From Silene latifolia (lineage: Eukaryota > Streptophyta > Magnoliopsida > Caryophyllales > Caryophyllaceae), in NCBI RefSeq assembly GCF_048544455.1, contig NC_133532.1, positions 13,208,948 to 13,272,947 on the forward strand: a stretch of 64,000 nt of DNA. Reading direction: 5' to 3'. Under the pieces are notes generated by a model that was not told the origin of the DNA, ran no database searches, and worked only from the letters and a program-made list of their open reading frames with translations. The translations under genes were made by a program, and so were the position numbers. Positions 48,430 to 61,664 of the stretch are shown here, one piece after another. Each line of letters starts with the position of its first letter. Position 1 is the stretch's first letter.

Positions 48430-49410
48430 GGCCCCCTACTGTTAACCCCGTCTCCCAAAAAGGGTTCACTCGTCCCCTCCTAGGGTGTCTTTTGGTCTTG
48501 GCGTTGGTCGAATGACTATGTACAAGGGAAAGGGTACCGCGGATCCGCCTAATCCAACCCTAAACCCTTTCCCTTCCCGTTTTAGGACACCCGGCCCCTA
48601 CTATTAACCCCGTCCCCCAAAAAGGGTTCACCCGTCCCCTCCTAGGGTGTCTTTTGGTCTTGGCGTTGGTCGAATGACTATGTAAAAGGGAAAGGGTTTA
48701 GGGTTGGATCCCAACCCTTAACCCTTTCCCGTCCCGTTTTAGGACACCCGGCCCCTACTGTTAACCCCGTCCCCCAAAAAGGGTTCACCCGTCCCCTCCT
48801 AGGGTGTCTTTTGGTCTTGGCGTTGGTCGAATGACTATGTACAAGGGAAAGGGTTTAGGGTTGGATTAGGCGGATCCGCGGTAGCGGATCCGCCTAACCC
48901 AACCCTAAACCCTTTCCCGTCCCGGTTTAGGACACCCGGCCCCACTTTCGTTAACCCCGTCCCCCAAAAAGGGTTCACCCGTCCCCTCTTAGGGTGTCTT
49001 TTGGTCTTGGCGTTGGTCGAATGACTATGTACAAGGGAAAGGGTTTAGGGTTGGATTAGGCGGATCCGCGGATCCGCGGTAGCGGATCCGCGGATCTGCG
49101 GTAGCGGATCCGCCTAATCCAGCCCTAAACCCTTTCCCGTCCCGTTTTAGGACACCCGGCCCCCTACTGTTAACCCCGTCCCCCAAAAAGGGTTCACCCG
49201 TCCCCTCCTAGGGTGTCTTTTGGTCTTGTCGTTGGTCGAATGAATATGTACAAGGGAAAGGGTTTAGGGTTGGATTAGGCGGATCCGCCTAATCCAACCC
49301 TAAACCCTTTCCCGTCCCGTTTTAGGACACCCGGCCCCTACTGTTAACCCCGTCCCCAAAAAAGGGTTCACCCGTCCCCTCCTAGGGTGTCTTTTGGTCT
49401 TGGCGTTGGA
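48430..49410. repeat. Tandem array of 160-220 bp units, each with a large palindrome
   Basis: About six units share the phrases aaaagggttcacccgtcccc, gtgtcttttggtcttggcgt and ttttaggacacccggcccc. Between them lie two facing arms, gggaaagggtttagggttgg and its exact inverse, around a BamHI-like ggatcc centre. The palindrome centre varies in length (for example ggcggatccgcc alone, or expanded with gcggtagcggatccgc), which explains most of the unit length differences. The arms contain TTTAGGG, the plant telomere motif, once each. No coding role is seen. Confidence 0.9.
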
Positions 49411-49803
49411 TCAAGAACAGTTTCAGACTATAAATCATATAGCTTATTTTTGAATCCTATAGCTTATTTTGTGAAACTGAGGGTTTATTTTGTGCATCTC
49501 AGGTCTTATCCCTGGATTCAGACTATATAAATTTTATGCCTTATTTTGTGAATCATAGAGGTTAATTTGTGAGCGGGGTGTTATTTTGTGAATCTCGGTC
49601 TTCTCCTCACATTCGGACTATATAAATCTTATGCCTTATTGAAAAGAATCCTTGAGGTTATTTCGTGAAACTGGAGAGTTATTTTGTGAATCTCAGGTCA
49701 TATCCCCCCAAAATAGACTATATAAATCTTAGTTCTTATTTTTGTGTATCCTTTCAGCTTATTTTGTGACGCTAAAGATGATTATTGTGAAACAGGCTAC
49801 AAG

Positions 49804-52800
49804 ATGAAGGGACCATCACAGGCGGTTGTGCAAGCAAGCGCTTCTGCACCAGGCATTGTTGAGCAAGCTGCCGCTCCTCCGCCAGCAAAAAAACAGAGGG
49901 TGCGTACAGAGGGACTGCCTACAGTGAGGACTCGAATGTCGCCAAAAGGGTTGTACAACTTTCTGAAAGATACGAAAAATCCACCAAGCGATCAGCAGAT
50001 TCAAGCTATAAAAGACATGGGCTTTGGCGGTCTGTTAATGATTGAAACAGACAAGGTTCCCGGGGACCTTGCTTATTGGCTAGTGTCAAATTACAACCCA
50101 GCAAAGGGATGGTTATTTGACAAAAAACTCCCTGTATTAGAGGAGGACATCCATCTTTGCATGAGCATTCCAATGGTTCAAGACCTGTTGAGGAAGCGTC
50201 ACATGTGGATAAGTGTCCTGCTTATTTAGCTACGTTGGAAAACTTCCGAAAGCAATATCCACACAAATATATCGATGATCACCACGTCTTGAACAAATTA
50301 TCCATGCAGAAAGATGGTGGAGATGACTTTAAACGAAATTTCATCGTTTACATATTCTCGTCTCTGTTGGGTGGTGTGCAAGGGAATCGCGCAAGTTTGA
50401 GGATTTTAAAAAGTTTAGGTGATACTTCACTGATTCCGGAATTCAATTGGTGCAATTTCATCAAACGAAGTTGGTGACCAAGTTGAGTCTTGGCAAAAGG
50501 AGGAGTGGAGAGATGTCAAACGCTTGAAAGGAGATAATTTTTTTGGTGGACCCATTATGGTGCTCGTGTACATTTACTTGGACCGTTTCGTCTACAAATC
50601 AAGATTGGTCGTAAGAAAGTTTCCAACTTGTTGTAATTGGACGAAAGAAAAAATTGCAAAAAGAATTAAACAGGAGTTGAAGGCAAATAAAGGTTTCGGT
50701 CAAGGTTCTGTGGAGCCTCCCCTTGTCATGAGCTACCACACACTCGCACCCGCACCTCAGCCACCGGTCACAAAGATTGAGCATGTTCAGTCCAAATCAA
50801 CCATCCAATACCACGAAGAAGGCAAACCGGATATGGGTCCGATATTCCACATTGTGGTGACAAGGAAAGCGATGGCCTTAGTGACAGTAAGTGTGAGATT
50901 GTTCACAAACTTGCTGAAGCCGCAAAGGTAGCGGCTGCAGCTTTCGCTAGCTACAGATCTCTTGCTATTCAAGCTACGATCAAGCTACCTTCCTCAGCAG
51001 CGGTTTCTACTATGGTGGCAGCCGTTAATGGTATTGCGGACGGGTATATTTCATCCCAACTGGATGAGTTTGATGAGAATGTTGGGGATGAAGAAAATGC
51101 CGATGATGGGAATAAGGAGGAAAATATAGAGATGGGTAATAATGAGGATGCTAAGAAGGATGAGGACGGTGAACTCAATTTGGACAACGTGGTCAATAAT
51201 ATCGTTGGAAACACGTTATCCATTGCAGCGAATGTTGTGGAGAATGATCACGTTGTTAATGACGATGTGGACAGGATGGGTGGATGGTCCGACGCTGATT
51301 TACGTGCGGCATTGGAAATTATGGATGACACTTTTGTACCGATTCGTCCACCAGATCCCAAAGTGACAAGCAAACCCATTCGGAAACGTCGTAAACCAAG
51401 ATTGCCAACCCCATCAGATTGCCCACGGTGGAGGCTGCTAGCAGACGACGATCATTTTTTGTCTTCTGAAGAAGACAGATCTATTGATCCTCGGTCCCAA
51501 CCAACACCAACACCGATTATCGAACTAGCCGAAACCCCAATTGTTATTGATTTACCTGATACTCCAATGATTCCAGTCGTCCGTCCACCATCTCCGAAAT
51601 CGTGTGTGGAAGAATCGAGCAATTGCCTGAAAAACCATTGGTCACTCACCGTACATTCGTCGTCGTCATGGAAACCGTTTGTCGGGTGATGAAACCACCG
51701 GTCCGTGCGAAAGCGAGAAGAAGAGGGACCAGGTGAGGAAAGCATACAAGGTGAGGAAAGAATAGATCGGTGTCGAGGGAAGAGGATGAGGGAACCAGAT
51801 TTCCTACATTATCGGTACCATCGATCATGTTTTCGATCATGTTGATGTCAATAATGTTGATGTCAATACTCCGCCATTGTGCGTCCTAGAAGAGAGATAA
51901 TTCCGGCTGCTTTGCCTATCGATCTCCGTATCTCCAAAGAAACATCGGTGTTATTACTCCTTTTAATAGGGAGGAGAAAATCTTTGTTGGATTTCGGGCT
52001 TTGCTCAACAAGAGAACAAAGGTATTTGACTATGAACTTGTTTTGTAAATCTCAGGTCTCATTTTTGAATCGGACAATTTATAAATCGTAGGGCTTATAT
52101 TGTGAATCCAATAGACTGTTTTGCGAATCTGACGGCTTGTTTTGCGAATCAGATTGTTTTGATTGTTGAGTGCAGTGATATTCTTTTTCAAAGTAACACT
52201 CAGAGATTGACAAGGAGCATGTTGAGGACTATACCTGAAGGTGATCGAGTATGTTCAAGTTTGTAAATATTTGGTGTGAGATCCTAAACAGTAATGAGAA
52301 GTTGAAATCACCGGATTCTCTTGTTCGTTTATTTGTTCCATACTCCAATGACGGTGTTAGTTCCCCCCCGGGTTGTCTGGAAAATATTGATGTTTCTTCA
52401 GTTCAATTAGTAAGTTTTGGTTTGGTGTTATTATGTTTTGTGAAACCTATTTTCATCTTTATGTTCTTCTTTTCATTTCATCTTGTCTTGTTTTCAGATT
52501 TGCACTCCAATCATGTCTACATCATGCCCACCGTTCTTCTTTTGTTTCGACCTTCGATGGAATAAATTGTGAGTCATACACCCTATGAATGGAGTAGATG
52601 TTAACTATTCAGATTATGTGCAACCTACGGTGCGTCTTTTCCTCCATTTCTGGTTATGCAAAGCTGTGAATTTACTTTTTTTTCGTGAATTCACGATCAA
52701 AGTGTTTGACAAGCATGTAACACATCCACATAATTAAGTGCTAATTTAGGTTGTGTCTGTGCAGAAAGACAGGCTCATTAATTGGGTTTCACCAAGATTC

Positions 52801-54691
52801 GCAAGATGGGTGACATGATGCCTGAGTTGTTTATCCCTCCTTCAATTTTGAAGTCCGGTGAAATGGATACCGGCGTCTATTTGTTTCACCTGTTGGAGCA
52901 TTACAAAGGGAACAAAACGATTTGTCCTTTAATTATAACTTCATGTAAGATACCTTTACTTAACCTTGTGAACCTGAGAGTTAGATTTGTCAGACCTTGA
53001 GTTAATTTCCTGAAACCTAGGGCCAGTTCTGTGAACTTTGGAATAATTATAAGGACTTTTTGTTTTGCATTTATAGGTAAGTCAACTGAAACGCTATGCA
53101 TTGAAGTTATGCCTTCGAATTATGACCTCCGGTGACAACATGTTTTGTGTGCCTATGTATGACCCATTCCCTTATTAATCATGTTTTGTGAATCTTAGAT
53201 GTTATTATTGGTTTTATCTGTTGTTCTTAATTTCTGAATCGTGGGTCTTATTATGTGAATCAAAGATCTTGATTTGTGAATCACAGATCTTAAGTTGTCT
53301 TATTAATATTTGTCGGGGCTCAGGCGTCTACCTTATTCTGAAGACGACCTTGTGAAGTTTATTTGGCACCGCAAAGGAAGAGATACAGTCACATAGTAAG
53401 TATTTTTCCCCTTTACTTTTATTTTTTTGTGCTTTTCCCTTGCCCCTTTACTTTAATTTTTATTTTTATTTGGATAATTCTAGTAATGTTTCTTAATGTG
53501 CCTTACTACAGCGAGGCTATGGTGTGTACTGAGTGGATGGAAGTCACACGAGCGGCTTTATCTACGCTTAGACCGCGTCAGTGGGTTATGGATCAAGTAA
53601 GTAGACTACTATCAGCGTTCATTTCATTGTATTATCTGTAATCTTTTGTTTCATTCCTAATATTATTTTTTTAGGTGATTGATATGTTTGGGATTAGGAC
53701 GACACTTCATCGACCAGATCTTCTGTACTTGCCATCGACTGTCATCGTGGTTAGCTTTGAACTTGTTTTAATATTCAAGTATCTTGATTATGCCAAATTG
53801 ATATGGTTTGTAAAATCACCTTTTGTGGTATGTAGAACTGTACAAAGAAGAAAAACCCTTGTATTTGGAATCAATACATCAATGGGACATACAAACCGGT
53901 GAATGGTGCCACAATCCGAAAGGTCTGGTCCCTCAACAATATATTTTTTTTTTTTTTTTGTGGCGGACATGTAGGGCTGTAAATTGGAGACTAATCTTTA
54001 TTATATCAGGTTTTTATACCGCTGATCAAAGACAAACATTGGTGGGCTTGTATATGCGATATGGAGAGTAAAACGAATTACATCCTCAACTCAAGCGCGA
54101 AAGTACAGTCTTATGATGTACATAATACAACGATAGACACGGTATTAATTATTTGCCTAATCTAACCCTTGACAGTTTGTGAATATCAGAGTATATAAAA
54201 CATTTTTAGTGTACAATCAGTATTAACTCGAAACATTTTTAGGTGGCCAAATTATCTCTTATTTTGGCAAGTAGTTCCCCGTCATATTATCCCATGCGGT
54301 TTCTGCACTCTCACAGGGTTATAACTCTCAAAGTTCCTCAACAATCAAATAAGTAAGTTATTCCCTAATGTGTCCGCTTTACGGAAATTAAATATTGTTT
54401 ACTAAACAGTTGAACACTATACTACATTCAGTTTTGATTGTGGAGCTCACGTGTTGAGGTATTTGAGTATGTTGACTGTGAGCTCGGTGATTAGCGTAAT
54501 CCGGACAATTATCGGTAAGAAACAAGTTGAATAGTATACGTACATGAAATCGTATTTGAAACGTGTTGTTCATTAATTTCAACTATAATTTCTTACAATT
54601 GCAGAGAATGCCGTATTTTCGAAAGTCTGTAATGATGCAACTACTTTCATGGGATGCAAATACTAGAACGGCACTGATCCCGGTTCTTTAA
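49804..54691 (+). pseudogene. Ulp1/C48-type cysteine protease gene of plant transposon type, frameshifted
   Basis: The N-terminal part (from the ATG at 49804) shows SPKGLYNFLKDTKNPPSDQQ, IKDMGFGGLLMI and EEDIHLCMSIP. After a 1-base shift near 50173 come ASHVDKCPAYLA, FIVYIFSSLLGG and FNWCNFI; after another near 50470, GDNFFGGPIMVLVYIYLDR. A long acidic linker (51012-51689) follows. The protease core lies on short exons: 53512-53596 and 53675-53749 (LSTLRPRQWVMDQVIDMF), 54010-54141 (VFIPLIKDKHWWAC), 54243-54352 (VPQQSN) and 54432-54514 (DCGAHVLRY). The catalytic His (KHWW) and Cys (DCG) are kept, but the usual ILDS reads ILNS. Ulp1 proteases cleave SUMO. At least three frameshifts, and an out-of-frame last exon (MPYFRKSVMMQLL), indicate decay. 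Introns are packed with TTTTGTGAATCT-type repeats. Confidence 0.75.
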
Positions 54692-55896
54692 TAACTTTTG
54701 CATATCAAATCCCCATTCATTCATAGTATCCGCGATATTTTGAATAGTAGCGAGCCATGCTTGTCCGTGTATATATTTTGAAATATTTTACGTGTTTTTC
54801 GATATAGGAGTATAAGTAGCAAGATGTGCTTGTCTATGGTGGTGAGATGATGTGAAGCAGGGAGATCGTTCTTCAGTGTATGCTTCTCTGGTTGGGAATT
54901 TATTCTTCATGATTGTCTTTGTGAGCGTGTAGTAGAAACGGGACAGCATTTATTCTTTTCTTTGTGAGTTTTGGGTGTTATGCAAAGTGTATACTTACTT
55001 ATCTCTGGTTGGTTCGTCGGAGGCATTTGTCCCTTATGCGTGGAATTTAACTTGTGGTGGATACAATCAAGTATTATGTTAGTATAGTATTAGATGGTAT
55101 ATGCAGGATCTATCAAGTATTCTAGTGAATATGTTATTAGTCATTTAGTTGGGTGCTAATCTGCTTATTTAGTAGATCTCCTTTTGTAATAGTTGATTTT
55201 AATCAATGGAATTGATTAGTCGCTTGAATTTGTGAAATTTGACGTGGATGATTTATAAAGCGTCTGATTCGCAAAATGAGACCTGAGATTCACAAAAGAA
55301 TGTCTGAGATTCAAAAAAAAGACGATATTCACAAAAATATGGATTCACAAAACAAGTCGACAAAATGAGACCTGAGATTTACAAAAGAATGTCTGAGATT
55401 CAAAAAAGACGATATTCACAAAAGATGGATTCACAAAACAAGTCGATTCACAATATTAGACCTCGGATTTATATATTGTCATTCACACGGTAAGATTCAT
55501 GAAATAACGTCTATAATTCACACTAATCCATTTTATATAATATTTAAATTGTGTCATTCACAAAATAAGACCGTTTAGCCATCAATGAGTTCCTTTCTAA
55601 TAAGATTACGAATCTTCCTAATAATCGCGAAAATTAGACCCAGGATTCACAAATTAATACCAACAAATAAGATTTCCAGGTCTTTTGTATATATTAAGAT
55701 TTAAGATTCATAAAACAACCTCTTACATTCACAAAAGAACCTCTCAGATTCACAAAAATAAGATAAACAAATAAGATGTCCATATTTTTGGAAACCAATA
55801 ATATGTTGCCAAACTAAAAGACTGCTCCTTTCAAAATTGTCAGTGTCTTCTTCAATCATCATATCTATTTCTCAAGGCTTAAGAAGACTCTTTCCT
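54692..55896. other. Convergent 3' region between the Ulp1-like and transposase genes
   Basis: No ORF is recognised. The TTTTGTGAATC motif switches strand here: it is on the plus strand before about 55.2 kb and on the minus strand (gattcacaaaa) from about 55265. Confidence 0.5.
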
Positions 55897-58800
55897 TCAT
55901 TCTTCATCCTCATCCCCTTCCTCTTCTACTTCTTCGTCCGCTAGCTCTCCCTACGTAAAAGACAAAGCTGGAATTAGAAAGATGTTTACAAACATTAGAT
56001 GTACAATAATAAAAGTGAGGATCATGCAAAATTGGGTGACACGGCGTGAATCACATTCATCTTATATAAGCCAACTGTTGTCATTTATGTTACAAAGTGA
56101 GGAATTATATCAGGTTACTACATACAATCAGTCTCATTTCTGTGATTCACAAATAAAGATATGTGATTCACATAATAAGACCCAGGATTCACAAATTAAG
56201 ACCTGGGATTCACAAAGCAACCTCTGGGATTCTCAAAATAAGATAAACAGATGAGATGTCCAGATTTTTTAGGAAACCAATAATACGATCTAAGACTCAC
56301 AAACCAAGGTCGAAACAAAACCACCTATTTTGAATGACATTAACCTAACTTAAACCATTTTTGCCACTCCAACAGATAAATAAAATACTTGATTAATATC
56401 AGATGTAGTTGCGTAGATGAATACAAACCTGATTCACTGGAGGAAGGTCTGCAAAATCATATGGACAATTCCTTTTGTCGTGGTTACCCTTGCGCTTACA
56501 GTTAGCACACAACCTTTTTGCTTTTTCCGCCTTCTTGATTGCCTTATTTTTCTTGCTCACCAACCGTTTACCACAGCCTTTGTTCCTAGACACATTAGGC
56601 GGTAAGATGTTGGTTTCTTCTGGAACCTTGCAGCCCAGTAGAAGCTCAATCTGTTGTTGTTTTGTCAACGGTTGAGTGTTTCCCTCTAGTTTTGTCCTGA
56701 ATTCCTTGATTAACTTGGCAAACTCTCTCACATCCGACTCTTCTTTCCTTTTGAGCATACCAACAGTTAACTGAATCTCAGACCACACCACAGACATTCC
56801 AATCTGTTTTGTACTGGTATTGTTGTATTTCTCTAACAGATTCCCATTCCAATCATAAACGTCACTTTTGAGTGCATTCTTGCTCCACCTTTGCAAAATA
56901 TATTTATCAGGTATGTCCTTAAACTTTCCCGAACAAACCCAAATGATGTGACTGCATAAAATACCTCTCCTTTCAAACAGTTTACATGTGCACCTTACAT
57001 CATTCGTGCTTCTACTGCACTCAACTGCAAATTTTAGTCCTTTCTTTGCATCCTCAACTAACGACACTTCAAAGTTCGTCACAGGATCTGGCGGAGTGTA
57101 TCCAACCAAACTGCAGGTATTTATTGAATGCTTCACCTGGTTTTGGAACTCATAGAACATCGCATGGGTATAGCTTCTCACTGCTTGTGTCTCCCATTTT
57201 GACCCATACAAGTGTTTGAGGATTGAATTCGCATTCTCCTCTTCACGGAGCTTCGGCAGTGCTTTTGGTGGTCGGTGGCGCTTTCATAGCGCACCAAGAA
57301 CTCAGTTAATGTCCCGTATTTGTTTTCAAACCGCTTAAAGAAACTATTAGCACTCTCTGACCTTTGTGTAGTTCGTAGTAAACCGCCCATTGGCACATTT
57401 CTGAAATAAGCGGGTATCCATGTGTGTCTATCAGCGAACTTCCCATTCAACCACGTATTGTCTTCCAAGGAGAAATCGTTCATGACTTTAAGCCACTTCT
57501 CTTCAAATTCCCCGGGCTCCAGGTCATCGTCCCATACAACACCGTTCAGACGGGTTAAAAAGTCGGTATCTCTACAAATTTTACTCCCAACCTTGTCGGT
57601 TATTTTCTTCATGATGTGCCACATGCAAAACCGATGTTTATTTGTTTTGAACTTAGCCGCAATGAACAAAATCAAATTATCGACCGTCACCATCATTTTA
57701 TAATAACTAAATTCACGCAGTTTCACATAACAAAGTCATACGATGCACTATTATGTAAATCTCAAGTCTTATCCTCGAGACTTCGGACTATAAATCATAT
57801 AGCTTATTTTGTGAATCCTATAGCTTATTTTGTAAAATGGGGGTTATTTTGTGAATCTCATGTCTTATCCTCGGATTCAGACTATATAAATTTTGTAGTT
57901 AGTTTCAGAAACATACCTGGAATCGCTTTAATTATTCCTGGGTCTTTCGGTGATGATGTAGTTAGGCTCCTTCCCACCCATACCGTTTTAAATCGGTCAA
58001 ATACCCACATGAATGACTCCTCGTTTTCATGTTCTATAAGCGCACATGCAAATGTGATTGACCTTTTATGATGGTCAATGCCCGTGAAAGGCGTGAACGT
58101 CATGTTGCACTTGTTTGTACCATAAGTTGGGTCGTATGAAACTCCATCCCCAAACAGAGCATACGCTCTTTGCATGTCACAATCCGCGAGAAAATCCTTG
58201 TCAATGCGTTCTTGGAATCTTTTTCATAAACAAAGTGGAGCCCTTTTGTTTCAGCTAGGGTGTCTAAGCGTGATTTGAACATTTCCCCATCATGATTTAT
58301 TCATTAGACACTTCATTTCCCTCGAAAATTTTTGAATTGCTTGATTGTTGCCCCGACATTTTGAAAACCACCCAATTATTGAGTGCATAGTTGGTGTGTT
58401 AAGCTAGGACCAACATTTGCTTTTGAATGGCTGACAATCATTTGCATATGAAATTCATTGATATTTTCAGCAAGTTTCTCAAATTCCTTATTTTTCACAA
58501 CATCAAGCGGGTGATTGTGACCCTCAATAAACACGTCAACCATGTACTTGTTCTCATGGAACTTGAACTTTATCATCATTTTGACAGCCCCACCTTCTAA
58601 TCTTTGTTATTCTTGTGGTTGACCCTTTGTTGGAACTCTCTGCCTCTCCTCCACCTTTTTTCACCCTACGTTTAGCGGTTTTTTTTTTCGGTTTGCTCTT
58701 TGTACCACCTATTTTCGTTATTTCGATGCAACGGATTCATCCGCCTTTTTCGCAACACCGTTAGGGCAGGTCGTCTTTTCTTCTTATTACAGCCTTCCTG

Positions 58801-59740
58801 ATTGCAAACCATGCACTTTGTTCTGATAATATCATCACGAAACCTTTTGCTTGAAGATTTCCTTGATTTAAACCCACAAGCAACAACGTACGTTTCATAA
58901 AACAGCATCGCTGAGTCTAAGTCAATAAATGGTTTCCCAATCGCTTGGTGTAAACTTTTCATCAATCCTATTTATCCATCGTTGGCTGCCACTCGGTGTG
59001 TAAGTTATAAGAGTAGTAGGTGTGGAAATAGTTGGTATTGTAGGGCTTGTTAAAAAAGAGAGGTAGAAGCTTCACCGCAATTAACATTGGAATCAACAAT
59101 TGAAAATTGTAGATTCACAAAATAAGCCAAAAGTGCAAGATAGGAGATTAACAAATAAAGTTCCACAATATTAGCATATAAGGTTCATAATCTCAGCCAC
59201 AAACCAAGTTTCAGGATCTTATAGTCTATATTTCAATAAATAACCTACTAGATTCAAATAATTAGCTCTTATATTTACAAAATAAGCACTCTGATTCACA
59301 AAATAGACAATGTTAAACAATCTCTGCCACAAACCAAACTTCATAATCTTATAGTCTATATTCACTAAATAACCTATCAAATTCACATAATTAGCTCTTA
59401 TATTCACAAAATAAGCTATCTGATTCACAAAATAAGGAGAATAGCAAAACAATCTCAAAAAAATAACATCTCAAATTCATAAAAGATTGATGTTTCTTCG
59501 GTTCAATTAGTAAGTTTTGCCAAAAAGAGCAACATAGGAGATTCACAAATCAAGTTTCACAATATTAGCATCTAAGTTCCTCTGTCACAAACCAAGTTTC
59601 GGGATATTAGTCTATATTTTTCAAAATAACCTCTCAGATGCACAAAATTAGCTCCTAGATTCGCAAATAAACTTCTCAGATTCACAAAACCAGACCAAAA
59701 TAACGTCTCAAATTCATAAAATAGGGACAAAACAGAATAC

Positions 59741-61009
59741 CTGTTGCAATAGCACTCTTATCAGAGTCATTTGTAGTATCAGAGTTAGACCTGCAACATC
59801 ATGAGAACACTATAATAAGTAGGACGAAATTGATAAATTTTGATCAAATTCAGGATATTATAGCATACATTCACGAAATAACTTCTCAGATTTACAAAAT
59901 TCACTCTTAGATTCACAAAATAACCTCACATATTCACAAAATCAGGATAATAGCGAAAAAAAGGAGATTACCTGTTTCAACAGCAATATTATCACCAGTT
60001 ACTGTAATGTCTGTAATCTCCATTGAAATTGAAGTTGCAACGTCAATTTGAGCCTTATTAGCTCTTATATTAACAAATAAAGTTTCACAATAATAATGTT
60101 TCAAATTAACAAAATAGTAGGAACACCATAATAAGTATGACATCGACAACCATAGATAAGAAAGCATGCAATATTACTGATACAAGACAATTAAAGCATT
60201 CAATGGTGCGGACTTGTGCAAACTTTTTTAATTTGTCATCTTATTTAGTTTTGTGTTTATCTTATTTTTATCAGATTCAATAAATAACTTATCAGATTCA
60301 CATAATTAGCTCTTATATTTACAAAATAAGCACTCTAATTCACAAAATAGACAATGTCAAACAATTTACCACGATCCAAGTTTCGGGATATTATAGACGG
60401 TTTATATTTTCAAAATAACCTCTCAGATGCACAAAATTAGCTCCTAGATTCGCAAAATAACCTCTCAGATTCACAAAACCAGAACAGTTTATATTTTCAA
60501 AATAACCTCTCAGATGCACAAAATTAGCTCCTAGATTCGCAAAATAACCTCTCAGATTCACAAAACAGAAGCAGTTTATATTTTCAAAATAACCTCTCAG
60601 ATGCACAAAATTAGCTCCTAGATTCGCAAAATAACCTCTCAGATTCACAAAACCAGAACAAAATAACGTCTCAAATTCATAAAATAGGGACAAAACAGAA
60701 TACCTGTTGTAATAGCACTATTATCAGGAGTCGCTGCAGTATCAGGAGTTAGACCTGCAACATCAGCAGTAATACCATAATAAGTAGGGCGAAATTGATT
60801 ATTTTTTATCAAATTCAGGATATTATAGCCTACATTCACGAAATAACTTCTCAGATTTACGAAATAACTTCTTAGATTCACAATATAACCTCACATATTC
60901 ACAAAATCAGGAGAATAGCAAAACAGCTTCATAAAATAGCAAAAAAACAGAGATTACCTGTTTCAACAACAGTATTATCACCAGTTACTGTAATGTCTGT
61001 AATCTCCAT
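59741..61009 (-). repeat. Tandem duplication of two small N-terminal exons with their introns
   Basis: The exon pair 61009-60958 and 60754-60704 recurs as about 60023-59972 and 59790-59741, with matching flanks (for example gtaatgtctgtaatctccat). In the second copy the acceptor gttgcag has become gttgcaa, and one base is missing from its second exon (50 versus 51 bp). Confidence 0.8.
60396..60660. repeat. Three tandem units of about 88 bp
   Basis: Each unit reads tttatattttcaaaataacc, tcagatgcacaaaattagct, cctagattcgcaaaataacc, then tctcagattcacaaaa. It is a local amplification of the dispersed motif in an intron of the transposase gene. Confidence 0.92.
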
Positions 61010-61664
61010 TGAAATTAAAGCTGCAACGTCAATTTGAGCCTTATTAATGAATGAATTATAATCAATTAATGAATGAATTAACAAAATCAACAAATTTTAC
61101 ACTGCGAATGACGAAATTGCTCAATTGCTCAGTTTTGATCGAATTCAAACCCTAAACTAACGAAATACTTCAGTTTTGATCCTTATAAATTTACAAAACA
61201 GTTCGATTTTGTTCAAATTTGATCATTATATCATCAATTAATGAACGAAGTTAAGAAAATCAATTTTTCATCAAATAATATGAAATTACCTGGAAATTAC
61301 CTCGAAATCTTCTAAGAAATCGATTAATTTGATGAATTCGCCTCTTTGATTGTCAGAATTTGATTATTTTGATGAAATCGTCTCACAAATTTGATGATAT
61401 CGCCTCTTTGAAATCGACGCCCAAATTGAGTGATTTTGTATAAGCGCACAAACTCAGTAGTTTTGGAAGGAAAGAATTTGGGCCTTTTGTTTAGATTAGA
61501 GAGAATAAGGTATTTGGGCTTTTTTTTAGATTAGAGAGAGAAAGTGTTTTGGACCAAATGAAAAGTTTCTTGTTGACCCCTAATTTTCATCCTTGTTTTT
61601 CCAGTCCAACATTACAAAATCAGCCCATCCATGTATAATGCAAATCAGTCCAAGGTAGTAATTT
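61010..61664 (-). other. Presumed 5' leader and promoter of the transposase gene
   Basis: An acceptor gttgcag lies just upstream of the first ATG, which suggests a 5' UTR intron. Further right are AT-rich phrases with tttgatgaa repeats and two agattagagagaga stretches (about 61490-61545). A TATA box is not clear. Confidence 0.35.

Larger units (their letters stand above)
55897..61009 (-). pseudogene. FAR1/MURA-type Mutator transposase gene, frameshifted
   Basis: Small N-terminal exons (61009-60958, starting MEITDITVTGDN, and 60754-60704) are followed by a FAR1-type DNA-binding domain at 58965-58672 (AMLFYETYVVACGFKSR, CNQEGCNKKK). The MULE transposase core lies at 58175-57882 (GVSYDPTYGTNKCNMTF, the first catalytic Asp). 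An intron (57924 to about 57690) separates it from HRFCMWHIMKKI and RTTQRSESANSFFKRF (catalytic Glu). The C-terminal frame 57211-56429 has a SWIM zinc finger (CTCKLFERRGILCSHII) and a CCHC knuckle (CANCKRKGNHDKRNC). A last exon at 55950-55897 adds an acidic tail ending EEGDEDEE. The second catalytic Asp, expected in a TD motif, reads SPKD. Frameshifts near 58935 and 57230 and between 58580 and 58100 show the copy is inactive. Family members excise and insert Mutator-like DNA or, when domesticated, act as transcription factors. Confidence 0.82.

Noticed and set aside
48430-49410. Interstitial telomere tract
   Set aside because: TTTAGGG occurs once per arm and never in tandem; the array unit is a much longer sequence.
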